Below, piece by piece: positions 50,951-58,789 of a DNA stretch of 64,000 nt; positions within the stretch are counted from its first letter, which is position 1, and each line of letters starts with the position of its first letter. The notes beneath the pieces are model-generated. The model saw nothing but the letters and a program-made list of their open reading frames with translations. It ran no database searches and was not told the origin of the DNA. This DNA is from MGBC131033 sp910585655. GTDB taxonomy: Bacteria > Bacillota > Clostridia > Lachnospirales > Lachnospiraceae. The stretch covers positions 1 through 64,000 of the forward strand of contig CATBCG010000071.1 of the NCBI GenBank assembly GCA_949502025.1, given 5' to 3'. Made by a program: the position numbers and the translations under genes.

Positions 50951-50995
50951 TCTTGTTTCCCTCCCGTAATAATGGTTGCCAAAGCACCTGCTTAA

Positions 50996-51379
50996 TTAGT
51001 TCAGGGAAGCTAATAAAGCACCGGATTCTACAGAATCTCCTACTGCTACATTTACGGAAGCTACTGTTCCATCCTGAGGAGCTACGATTTCATTTTCCAT
51101 CTTCATTGCCTCTAATACCAGGAGTACCTCTCCACGCTTGACAGCCTGACCTGCATTGACTTTAACAGCCAGGATCTTACCAGGCATAGGAGCATTGACC
51201 TTTACACTGCCTGCAGCTCCTGCCGGTGCAGCTTTCGGCGCTGGAGCTGCCTTTGGTGCAGCCGGCGCGCTGGCTGCTCTTGGAGCAGGTGCCGTAGCCG
51301 GAGCCGTAGCGCCTGCTCCGCCTTCCTCTACAGTAACATCATAAACAGTTCCATTTACGGTAATGGTATAATTTTTCAT
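50996..51379 (-). CDS. Biotin carrier protein of the decarboxylase
   Basis: A 127-residue protein: an N-terminal 20-residue strand region, a Pro/Ala-rich hinge (APRAASAPAAPKAAPAPKA), then a biotinyl domain with the acceptor Lys93 in VLEAMKMENEIVAPQDG. The hinge lets the biotin swing between carboxyltransferase and pump. Confidence 0.96.
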   Translation of the reverse strand: MKNYTITVNGTVYDVTVEEGGAGATAPATAPAPRAASAPAAPKAAPAPKAAPAGAAGSVKVNAPMPGKILAVKVNAGQAVKRGEVLLVLEAMKMENEIVAPQDGTVASVNVAVGDSVESGALLASLN

Positions 51380-51445
51380 TTTTATCCCCTTTCCTGTCCG
51401 CCGAAACGGACATGCCCATCCTTTTTGGGCTCTCCATTCAGTCTA

Positions 51446-51865
51446 TTATGCGTTTTTCCAGCTTCCTGCAGTCCTTTTACGGATAGAACGAACCACCAGA
51501 CCATCTTCCGGCGCTTCCTCGCCCATCGATGCCATAATCGCCGCCGTAATGACCGCTACCAGTTCCAAATCATCCGATAACTCTTCTGGCTCGCTGACAG
51601 CGGCAGGAGCCTGGCTGGTAGCCGGAGCTGGTACTTCTGGTTTTGCCGGAACTGGCGCCGGCGCCGTCTTCTTTTCCCCGGACATCATCTTTGGAATAAA
51701 GCCCATCAACCAGATGATAAAGGAAATAAAAATCAATACCAAAAAGACGATACCCATTCCCATCAGGGTATTTAAACCAGCCTCGGACATGGCTTTTCCA
51801 TCACAGCCTGTCAAATTCATCAGACACAGGCAGATGGCTGCCATAGAAATCAGTTTCTTTTTCAT
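51446..51865 (-). CDS. oadG: OadG-like small subunit with lipobox
   Basis: A 139-residue membrane protein with one strong helix (MGIVFLVLIFISFIIWLMGF), a Pro/Ala linker (APAPVPAKPEVPAPATSQAP) and an OadG-like acidic tail. Before the helix is a signal-like segment (MAAICLCLMNLTGC) with an L-T-G-C lipobox, so the mature protein may be lipid-anchored as well as membrane-spanning, which is unusual. The ATG at 51865 has GAGGTGG upstream. It joins the beta and alpha-type subunits. Confidence 0.85.
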   Translation of the reverse strand: MKKKLISMAAICLCLMNLTGCDGKAMSEAGLNTLMGMGIVFLVLIFISFIIWLMGFIPKMMSGEKKTAPAPVPAKPEVPAPATSQAPAAVSEPEELSDDLELVAVITAAIMASMGEEAPEDGLVVRSIRKRTAGSWKNA

Positions 51866-51881
51866 ATCGGCACCACCTCTC

Positions 51882-53336
51882 CTAAACCGTGCCATGCTTC
51901 TTGTCAGGACGGCTTTCTCGCTTCATCTCCAGCATTTCAAAAGCATAGATCAAATGCTTTCTGGTAGAAGCCGGTTCGATGATACTGTCTACATAGCCGC
52001 GCTTTGCCGCTGATTCTGTACTACCCTGCAGACTTTCGTATGCAGTCGTTTTTTCAGAAAGCAGCGCGCTCTTATCCTTTGCCTGTTCTAACTCGTCCGC
52101 ATAGATGATCTGCGCAGCCTGCTTAGCATCCATCATACCGATTTTAGCATCCGGCCAAGCAAAGACCAAATCTGCTCCTAAATGTTTGGAATTCATCGTC
52201 AAATAGGCGCTTCCATATGCCTTGCCGGTGATCACATTGACCTTCGGCACAGTCGCATTGGCAAACGCGTAAGTCAGTCTGGCAGATGCTTTTGCAACCC
52301 GCTTTTCCTGCTCTATCGTCGCCTGATAGCCTGTCACATTGGTCAGACTCAAAACAGGGATAGAAAACGCATCGCAGAAATTGATAAAATCAGCCGCCTT
52401 TTCACAGCCCTCTGCCGTCAGGACAGCCGGGAACTTCTCAACCGGCTTAAACTCCTCGTCTAACACCTCCGAACGGTTGGCTACCGCGCCTACTACGCTG
52501 CCGCCCAGACGTAAAAAGCCTGTCACCATTTCCTTGGCATAAGCCCCTTTTATTTCATAAAATAAACCATTGTCTGCGATTTCACGAAGCGCTACGGCGC
52601 TGTCTAAAAGACTGCTGCCTAGCGAAGCAACCATCCGGTTCAAATCGTCCGTTGCATCTTCAAAAACGCCGCCGTCTTCATTGTTGCATGGAAGCAGGGA
52701 TACCAGCTCGCGTGCTTTCGCGATAGCCTCGTCCTCGCCCTTGCAGACAACATCGACATTTCCGCATGCTGCCTGATAAGCAGCTGCAGACGTATTACAT
52801 TTTGCTTCATAATTACCGTCTAGCGTATTCGGCGAATTGACAAACAGCTTTGCCCCGTCCTCTGCCATGATCGTAAAATCACTTAAAGAAGAAGCCACTG
52901 CCACGCCTCCGCCGCAGGTTCCCAGTACAACCGTTACCTGAGGAATCACGCCCGACGCTGCCGTCTGCTTCTGATAAATCTTACCAAAGGCATGTAAGGC
53001 GTCGGTAGCCTCCTGCAACCGTAACCCGGCACAATCTACCAGCCCTACAACCGGCGCACCTGTTTTTAAAGCCAGGTCATAAATACCTGTGATTTTGCGG
53101 GCGTGCATTTCCCCCATCGTACCATTCAGGGCGGCGGCATCCTGGCTGTATACATAGACAGGCGCTCCGTCTATCGTACCGTAGCCGGTGATAACCCCAT
53201 CAGCCGGAACTTCCTTCTCACCTAGGTTAAAATCTGTGCTTCTTTTTGTAACAAGCGCACCGATTTCAACAAAACTGTTCTCATCGAGTAAGGAAGCTAC
53301 CCTCTCTTTTGCTGAACGCTTTGCTGTACTACTCAT
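51882..53336 (-). CDS. mmdA: MmdA-type acyl-CoA carboxyltransferase subunit
   Basis: A 484-residue carboxyltransferase. N- and C-halves show the crotonase-type oxyanion segments GAPVVGLVDCAGLRLQEATD and PVLSLTNVTGYQATIEQEKR, with GTCGGGVAVASSLSDFTIMA and ITGKAYGSAYLTMNSKHLGA. Family members decarboxylate methylmalonyl- or glutaconyl-CoA or act as transcarboxylase 12S subunits. The ATG at 53336 has GGAGG at 7 bp and matches the family start (STAKRSAKERVASLLDENSF). It is the first gene of the operon. Confidence 0.9.
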   Translation of the reverse strand: MSSTAKRSAKERVASLLDENSFVEIGALVTKRSTDFNLGEKEVPADGVITGYGTIDGAPVYVYSQDAAALNGTMGEMHARKITGIYDLALKTGAPVVGLVDCAGLRLQEATDALHAFGKIYQKQTAASGVIPQVTVVLGTCGGGVAVASSLSDFTIMAEDGAKLFVNSPNTLDGNYEAKCNTSAAAYQAACGNVDVVCKGEDEAIAKARELVSLLPCNNEDGGVFEDATDDLNRMVASLGSSLLDSAVALREIADNGLFYEIKGAYAKEMVTGFLRLGGSVVGAVANRSEVLDEEFKPVEKFPAVLTAEGCEKAADFINFCDAFSIPVLSLTNVTGYQATIEQEKRVAKASARLTYAFANATVPKVNVITGKAYGSAYLTMNSKHLGADLVFAWPDAKIGMMDAKQAAQIIYADELEQAKDKSALLSEKTTAYESLQGSTESAAKRGYVDSIIEPASTRKHLIYAFEMLEMKRESRPDKKHGTV

Positions 53337-53432
53337 TCTAAGCCCTCCATTTACTAAAGATTTTAGCTTCTTGTATGTATCAGGTTGGTTTGCAGAATAG
53401 ATTCCTGCAAAACCAATTTTCTGCCGATTATA

Positions 53433-53461
53433 ATTATAACGCATTTGAAGGGAGTTGGCAA
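53433..53461 (-). promoter_or_regulatory. Promoter of the decarboxylase operon
   Basis: On the minus strand TTGCCA (53461-53456), 17-bp spacer, TATAAT (53438-53433), 97 bp before the mmdA-type start. Confidence 0.8.
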
Positions 53462-53470
53462 GATAAATTC

Positions 53471-55186
53471 TTAACAAATTCTAAAAAAATCATTCTTCTT
53501 ACTTCCAATCCGTACTTTCTTTCCCTCAAAAGCAAACCCATAGCTTCGGATATGGTCTTTTGCAATTCCTTTTGCGATAAGGGCAGTATAATATTGTTTC
53601 TCTTCTATTTGCTTTAACGCCGACACTACGGTTTCTTCCAATGTTTTTTCTTCTTCCGGATCGTGTACCTTAAACTCTATAATAATCGCGTCGTCTTGCT
53701 TTTGGCGCGGTTCTAACATAATGTCGTAACGACCAAACCCGCTCTCCCGGTTAGACGTAAGAACATAACGTCCAGACAGCTCCACCATTAAACCCAATAC
53801 AAAACCATGATAAAATCGCTCTGGTTCCAATTTTTCCGACGGCTTATTTCCTGTATCAAAATAACTAAAAGAAGTAAGCGCTACTTCATTCATGTATTGA
53901 TTCATTGCTTTTTGATCGTCTAACAGCAATGCTTTGATAAAATTGTTATAATCCCCCTCGACAGGGGCAAACCATTCTCTGACCATTCGCAGAAACATCC
54001 ATTTTACCTCTCGGTTAGTCAAAGCTAATGTGTACTGCCATTCTCCCTCTTCCTCCAAAAACTCTGTCCTAACCACTTTCAGATAACCGCTCGCCAAAAG
54101 CAAGCTCCAAATCGCGGTTCTACTGTAAGTCAGTTGATGAAAGGCAATTTGTTCCTCTAATTCCGTAGTAATCGTCTGATCGGATAACAATAATTCAAAC
54201 TCCTGCTTTACCTCTGCGTTTCCCTTCTGAATCAGTGTTCCTGCCAGATGGTTGCTGCTGGTATTTACCCAATAGCTTCCTACTTTCCTTTTGTCCAGAT
54301 AATTGATAATCGACCACGGATTATAAATATCAGTTTGTGTTCCAAAAGTAAATCCATCGTACCAGCTTTTGACCTCCGTTTTTTTATCAGATAACCCATA
54401 CTCTTCTAACGCACGAAACACCTCTTCTTCTGTAAAGCCAAACTTATCGGCATACTTATCTGAAGTAATCGTAACTACCTCCAAATGGTTTAAATCCGAA
54501 AAAATAGATTCTTTGCTGATTCGTGTCACTCCTGTTAAAAGCGCCCGTTCCAAAGAAGGATTTGTTTTCAAAGCAGCATGAAAAAAACGTTGAAGAACAG
54601 AAACAATCTCTTCCCAGTATCCGTTGATATAAGCCTCCTGCAACGGAGTATCGTATTCATCCAACAGTACAATCACTTTTTTACCATAATAACGGTAAAG
54701 ATATTCCGTCAATTTTTTAAAGGCTTCTGCCAGGGAAACTTCTGGTACCCTCCGGCAAAATGCTTCAAATTCCTCCCGCTCAGCAGTAAGCAGACAGTCT
54801 CCTTCCAATAAAAACGCATGTTTCCGAAAAAGCTGTGTCAACATATCGCAGATATCATGATTTATGGTGTGATACTCGGCTCCCTTCATCCCGGCAAAAC
54901 TTAAAAACAACACCGGATAGCTTCCCTGTAGCTTCCGATAAGCCTCTTCTTTCCAAATAGAAAGCCCCTCAAACAATTCTCCTCTGCCCGTATAACGAAT
55001 AGAAAAAAAAGTTTCTACCATATTCATCGTTAAGGTTTTTCCAAACCGCCTGGGGCGGGTAATGAGTGTTACAATATCTGCATTTTCCCACCATTCTTTT
55101 AAGAACGCAGTTTTATCAATATAAAAATATCCTTCTGTTATAAAACGTTCAAACTCCTGACAGCCAATGCTTACCGTCCTAACCAT
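53471..55186 (-). CDS. AAA-ATPase-like protein with PD-(D/E)XK nuclease domain
   Basis: A 571-residue protein of the AAA-ATPase-like/DUF1703 family. The N-terminus reads SIGCQEFERFITEGYFYIDK; a Walker A-like RPRRFGKTLTMNM is near residue 47 and Walker B VIVLLDEYDTPL near residue 155. The C-terminal DUF1703 domain has the nuclease-type core SGFGRYDIMLEPR then IIIEFKVHDPE. Members are abundant in gut Bacteroides and Clostridia, often in many copies, without a settled function. The start is ambiguous (ATG 55186 or GTG 55192). Confidence 0.88.
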   Translation of the reverse strand: MVRTVSIGCQEFERFITEGYFYIDKTAFLKEWWENADIVTLITRPRRFGKTLTMNMVETFFSIRYTGRGELFEGLSIWKEEAYRKLQGSYPVLFLSFAGMKGAEYHTINHDICDMLTQLFRKHAFLLEGDCLLTAEREEFEAFCRRVPEVSLAEAFKKLTEYLYRYYGKKVIVLLDEYDTPLQEAYINGYWEEIVSVLQRFFHAALKTNPSLERALLTGVTRISKESIFSDLNHLEVVTITSDKYADKFGFTEEEVFRALEEYGLSDKKTEVKSWYDGFTFGTQTDIYNPWSIINYLDKRKVGSYWVNTSSNHLAGTLIQKGNAEVKQEFELLLSDQTITTELEEQIAFHQLTYSRTAIWSLLLASGYLKVVRTEFLEEEGEWQYTLALTNREVKWMFLRMVREWFAPVEGDYNNFIKALLLDDQKAMNQYMNEVALTSFSYFDTGNKPSEKLEPERFYHGFVLGLMVELSGRYVLTSNRESGFGRYDIMLEPRQKQDDAIIIEFKVHDPEEEKTLEETVVSALKQIEEKQYYTALIAKGIAKDHIRSYGFAFEGKKVRIGSKKNDFFRIC

Positions 55187-55276
55187 ACCCACACACTTCC
55201 TTCCGCCTTCTTTTTTCCATTTCAGCCTTGCCCTTATTCTACTATACTTATCCTATTTCTGCAACGCCTATCACAA

Positions 55277-55317
55277 AGAGCAGCCACAGAACAAATCGAC
55301 TGTTCCATGGCTGCTCT
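55277..55317 (-). terminator. Terminator of the solute-binding protein gene at 55361
   Basis: AGAGCAGCCA (55277-55286)/TGGCTGCTCT (55308-55317), a perfect 10-bp stem 44 bp past the stop. The T run on the minus strand is short (TTTG). Confidence 0.65.
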
Positions 55318-55360
55318 AAAGAGTGTTTTTATGGCGTTTTTGTTTTTTGATTGTTAGTTC

Positions 55361-57061
55361 TTATTTCCGTGCGTTATACCGATCCAGTAAGCCCTGCTGA
55401 ATATCAATACATTCCTGCAGACCGAACTGATACAAGCTGTCTACAAACTCGTCAAAGTTATCGGTTGTCATAGCACCCTGAATCCAGTTACAGGTATTTT
55501 CCTGTACCATCGTTTCGATAGAAGTATAAAGGCTGCTGTACTTGTTTGCTTCTTCGTCGGTCATAAACAGGTTCTTTGGCAGGCAAAGAGATATATCCTG
55601 CTCTGTCCATACTTTCTCGGTTTCTATGATTTCATCATAGTTGGAGTAAGTTCTCATAGCGGTTTCCCAGTTGTAAAGTCCAAGACCATTTCCTCTTGCC
55701 CAGAACTTCAGAGCGTCGGTCGGGCTGTAGTCCGGATTGTTTAAAATCTCATCGGTAAACTGATAAGAGCCGTCTTCTGCAACCGTAAAGCTCTCACCCT
55801 CTACGCCGTACATGTTCATCAGCATACCTTCTGTGGTATAGTTGAAATCCAGCCACATAGCAGCTAACTCCGGATTCTTACATCCTGTGGTAATACCGAT
55901 CATCGAGTTTACGATACCATCTGCTACTTTAGAGGTATACGGCGTATCGCCCTGGTTCTTTACCGGATTCTTAACAGCCTGTAAATAGAAGTTCGGGTTA
56001 TCCGTTACCAGACCCATGTTGATCATACCCTGGTTTGCCATAGAATAAAAGGTAGAAAATGCTCCGGCACGTCCGTTTACGATGTATTCGTTTGGTGCGC
56101 CGATACCAGCATTGTTGGTCATAAAGTTCGGATCAATCAGTCCTTCTTTGTACCACTGAGCCATTAAATCGATGTATTCTTTGTATTCCGGCTGAGCAGG
56201 ACCATATTTTACTTCTCCGTTTACCTGATAGTAAGCAGGAAGAATGCCAAAAGCGGTCAGGAAGGCGCCATTGCCGACTGGTCCGGTCGTACCGATCATC
56301 AAAGGAGCGTCAGCGCCCTTTTGCTCTTTGAAGGCAACCAACGTATCATGCCAGTCGTCTAAAGTTTCCGGCATAGGCATATTCAGCTCGTCAAGCCAGT
56401 CCTTACGAATAACCATACCACACCACTCATTTTCTCCATGTGGTCCCTGATCGTTTGCGCTGTAGGACCAGATAGTCTTTAAACCGGTATCGGTCATAGA
56501 CTCAATCCTGGACTCATCCTGCGCTTCCATCAGTCTTTTATAGTTTGGCATATAGTTTTCAATCAACGGAGTGGCATCAATTAACACGCCGTCTGCAATA
56601 CCCTTTTCCATACCACCGGTATACTGTCTGGTCGGGGTAGCCAAAGCGAAGTAGATGATATCCGGAAAATTACCGGAAGCCAGCAAAAGTCCCATCTTCT
56701 CCTGTGCTTCTGCGGAAAGAACCGTCTGCCATTCAATATGGACATTTGTAACCTCTTCCATCTTCTGAACACCCTTAACATCGCCAGGACCGTCCAAAAA
56801 GTCATTCGCATAGAACGTCCATACGGAAAGGTTCTCTTTCTCTGCTGTTAGCGGAAGCGGAAGTTCGGTTAAGGCATTGCCTGTATCGGTATCTCCGCCT
56901 GTGCTGTTGTCTGCATCGTTGTTACCTGTGTTGTCCTGATTTTGCTGATTGTTGTTCTGGTTGCCTGTGTCATTCTTGTTCTTTTTTTCGCCGCACGCAG
57001 CGAACAGGCTGACAGCCATCACCAGACACAACAGGATTGCTACTAGCTTTTTTGCTTTCAT
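55361..57061 (-). CDS. Extracellular solute-binding lipoprotein, large LipO-like type
   Basis: A 566-residue lipoprotein: signal MKAKKLVAILLCLVMAVSLF with an F-A-A-C lipobox and an Asn/Asp/Gly/Gln-rich linker. Mature blocks VWTFYANDFLDGPGDVKGVQ, TNVHIEWQTVLSAEAQEKMG, RKDWLDELNMPMPETLDDWH and WYKEGLIDPNFMTNNAG are close to those of its neighbour at 57225 and of the protein at 12757. The ATG at 57061 has GGAGG at 9 bp. It has its own promoter at 57127 and lies after the neighbour. No permease genes are within the window. Confidence 0.9.
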   Translation of the reverse strand: MKAKKLVAILLCLVMAVSLFAACGEKKNKNDTGNQNNNQQNQDNTGNNDADNSTGGDTDTGNALTELPLPLTAEKENLSVWTFYANDFLDGPGDVKGVQKMEEVTNVHIEWQTVLSAEAQEKMGLLLASGNFPDIIYFALATPTRQYTGGMEKGIADGVLIDATPLIENYMPNYKRLMEAQDESRIESMTDTGLKTIWSYSANDQGPHGENEWCGMVIRKDWLDELNMPMPETLDDWHDTLVAFKEQKGADAPLMIGTTGPVGNGAFLTAFGILPAYYQVNGEVKYGPAQPEYKEYIDLMAQWYKEGLIDPNFMTNNAGIGAPNEYIVNGRAGAFSTFYSMANQGMINMGLVTDNPNFYLQAVKNPVKNQGDTPYTSKVADGIVNSMIGITTGCKNPELAAMWLDFNYTTEGMLMNMYGVEGESFTVAEDGSYQFTDEILNNPDYSPTDALKFWARGNGLGLYNWETAMRTYSNYDEIIETEKVWTEQDISLCLPKNLFMTDEEANKYSSLYTSIETMVQENTCNWIQGAMTTDNFDEFVDSLYQFGLQECIDIQQGLLDRYNARK

Positions 57062-57126
57062 TCGTCGCATCCTCCTCTTAATTTAATTTTTAAGGAAAAC
57101 ACTTGTGTGCTTTCTTTACATTGCCC

Positions 57127-57154
57127 ATTCTAACATAGAATCTTTTCTTTGAAA
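57127..57154 (-). promoter_or_regulatory. Promoter of the solute-binding protein gene at 55361
   Basis: On the minus strand TTTCAA (57154-57149), 16-bp spacer, TAGAAT (57132-57127), 66 bp before the start. Confidence 0.55.
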
Positions 57155-57224
57155 ACAGCCTATATTTCACTTTTTATAAAAAAATAGTACCAAATTTTAT
57201 TTGAATTTTTATATAAACATTTAG

Positions 57225-58775
57225 CTAACGACTTTGGTAACGGTCGTATTGTTCCTGATACCAGCGGATAGCCTGTTCCAATCCATATTCACGCAGAAGC
57301 CGCTGAAAGCTGTCATAGGTCTCAAATCCCTCTCGCCCGGTAATATAAGCGACTGTTTTTTCTGTCACCAAAGCAGAAAGCGCATTTACAATCCGATAAG
57401 ATGTATCGTCAGACGACCCTTCAAAGTCGATGGTATGAGGCAGACAACGGGAGTAATCCTGTTCCGACCAGATTTGCTTACTGGAAGCAACATGTTCGCG
57501 ATGTAAGCTGAACTTTTCCAACACCTTCCAGTTATACCAGCCAATCCCGTTTCCTCTGGCATAACGCTTCAAAGCCTCCTCTGCTCCTTCCGGAGCTTCT
57601 AAAATAGCGTTTGTCAACGCATAACTGCCGTCAGAAAGCCGTTCAAAGCTTTCTCCCTCGATTCCATAAAAATTCAATTCCATCCCTTCTCTGGAATATT
57701 GGTAATCCAGCCATGTTGCGGCAAGCTCCGGCTTTTTGCAGGTAGCCGAAATTCCAATCAGACTATTGACAATACCGTCCTCTAATTTTTCACCATAAGG
57801 AATATCTCCTATTGTCTGTACCGGATTTTTTACTGCAGTCAGATACACCCCGTCAAAATAGTCTTCGGTATACGTCCAGGAAATTTCTCCTGCTCCGATC
57901 ACTCCGTTGAGCAGTAGCTCGGCAGGCGCAGAAAGACCAAAACCATTCGTCATAAAATTAGCGTCGATCAGCCCTTCTTGGTACCAGTCTGCCATCAGTT
58001 CCAAATAATCCCGGTAGCCCGGCTCGGAGGGACCATATTTTACCGTATCTCCCTCTAAATAAAAGCCCGGCTGAATCCCAAATGCGGTCACAAACGCGCC
58101 TCCGGTAAACGTCCCGTTCTTTTTTAACAGCAACGGAGATTCCGCCCCACAGAAATCCCGAAAACAGGTAAGCACTGTATGCCAGTCGTCCAACGTTTCC
58201 GGCAGCGCCAGCTCTACTTTTTCCAGCCAATCGCCGCGTAAAAACAATCCCAGCCATTCTCCTTCTGCCGCCGGACCGTTGTCGTCCCCACTGATGGAAT
58301 AAAGGAGCTGTTTTCCACTGTCCGTCTGAATTCCTTTGCGGATTTCTTCATTATTTTCCAACATTTCCCGGTAATGTGGCATATAGCCAGCGATTAGCTC
58401 TGTCGGATCTAAAAAAATCCCGTCTTCTATCGCCTGCTCCATTCCGCCCGGATACCCTCCGGTCAAAGATAAATAAACGATATCCGGAAGTTCTCCTTTT
58501 GCAAGCAGCAAAGAAAACTTTGTTGCTGCTTCGGCAGAATCTATGGATTGATACTGCACCTTAATTCCTGTCCGCCGTTCCATTTCTAACACTCCGGGCA
58601 ATGTATTCAAATCGTTGCCGTTTCCGGTCATCGTCCAAACAGTCAGCGTCTCTTCTTCCAGGTGATCTTGCTCTTGTTCCTGTTTACCGGAGCAGGCGGC
58701 GCAAAACGGCAGACAACACAGCAATGCGGAAACAGCCAAAGCTGCAAGTAAAAACTTTTTTCTCTCTTTTTTCAT
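57225..58775 (-). CDS. Extracellular solute-binding lipoprotein, paralogue of the 55361 protein
   Basis: A 516-residue lipoprotein: MKKERKKFLLAALAVSALLC and an F-C-A-A-C lipobox. Shared blocks: TVWTMTGNGNDLNTLPGVLE, RTGIKVQYQSIDSAEAATKF, LRGDWLEKVELALPETLDDW, WYQEGLIDANFMTNGFG and FYGIEGESFERLSDGSYALT. It is shorter than its paralogue and more divergent. It begins 15 bp after the AraC regulator gene, so the two are one unit. It probably serves sensing as well as uptake. Confidence 0.88.
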   Translation of the reverse strand: MKKERKKFLLAALAVSALLCCLPFCAACSGKQEQEQDHLEEETLTVWTMTGNGNDLNTLPGVLEMERRTGIKVQYQSIDSAEAATKFSLLLAKGELPDIVYLSLTGGYPGGMEQAIEDGIFLDPTELIAGYMPHYREMLENNEEIRKGIQTDSGKQLLYSISGDDNGPAAEGEWLGLFLRGDWLEKVELALPETLDDWHTVLTCFRDFCGAESPLLLKKNGTFTGGAFVTAFGIQPGFYLEGDTVKYGPSEPGYRDYLELMADWYQEGLIDANFMTNGFGLSAPAELLLNGVIGAGEISWTYTEDYFDGVYLTAVKNPVQTIGDIPYGEKLEDGIVNSLIGISATCKKPELAATWLDYQYSREGMELNFYGIEGESFERLSDGSYALTNAILEAPEGAEEALKRYARGNGIGWYNWKVLEKFSLHREHVASSKQIWSEQDYSRCLPHTIDFEGSSDDTSYRIVNALSALVTEKTVAYITGREGFETYDSFQRLLREYGLEQAIRWYQEQYDRYQSR

Positions 58776-58789
58776 ATGCCCCGCCTTCC

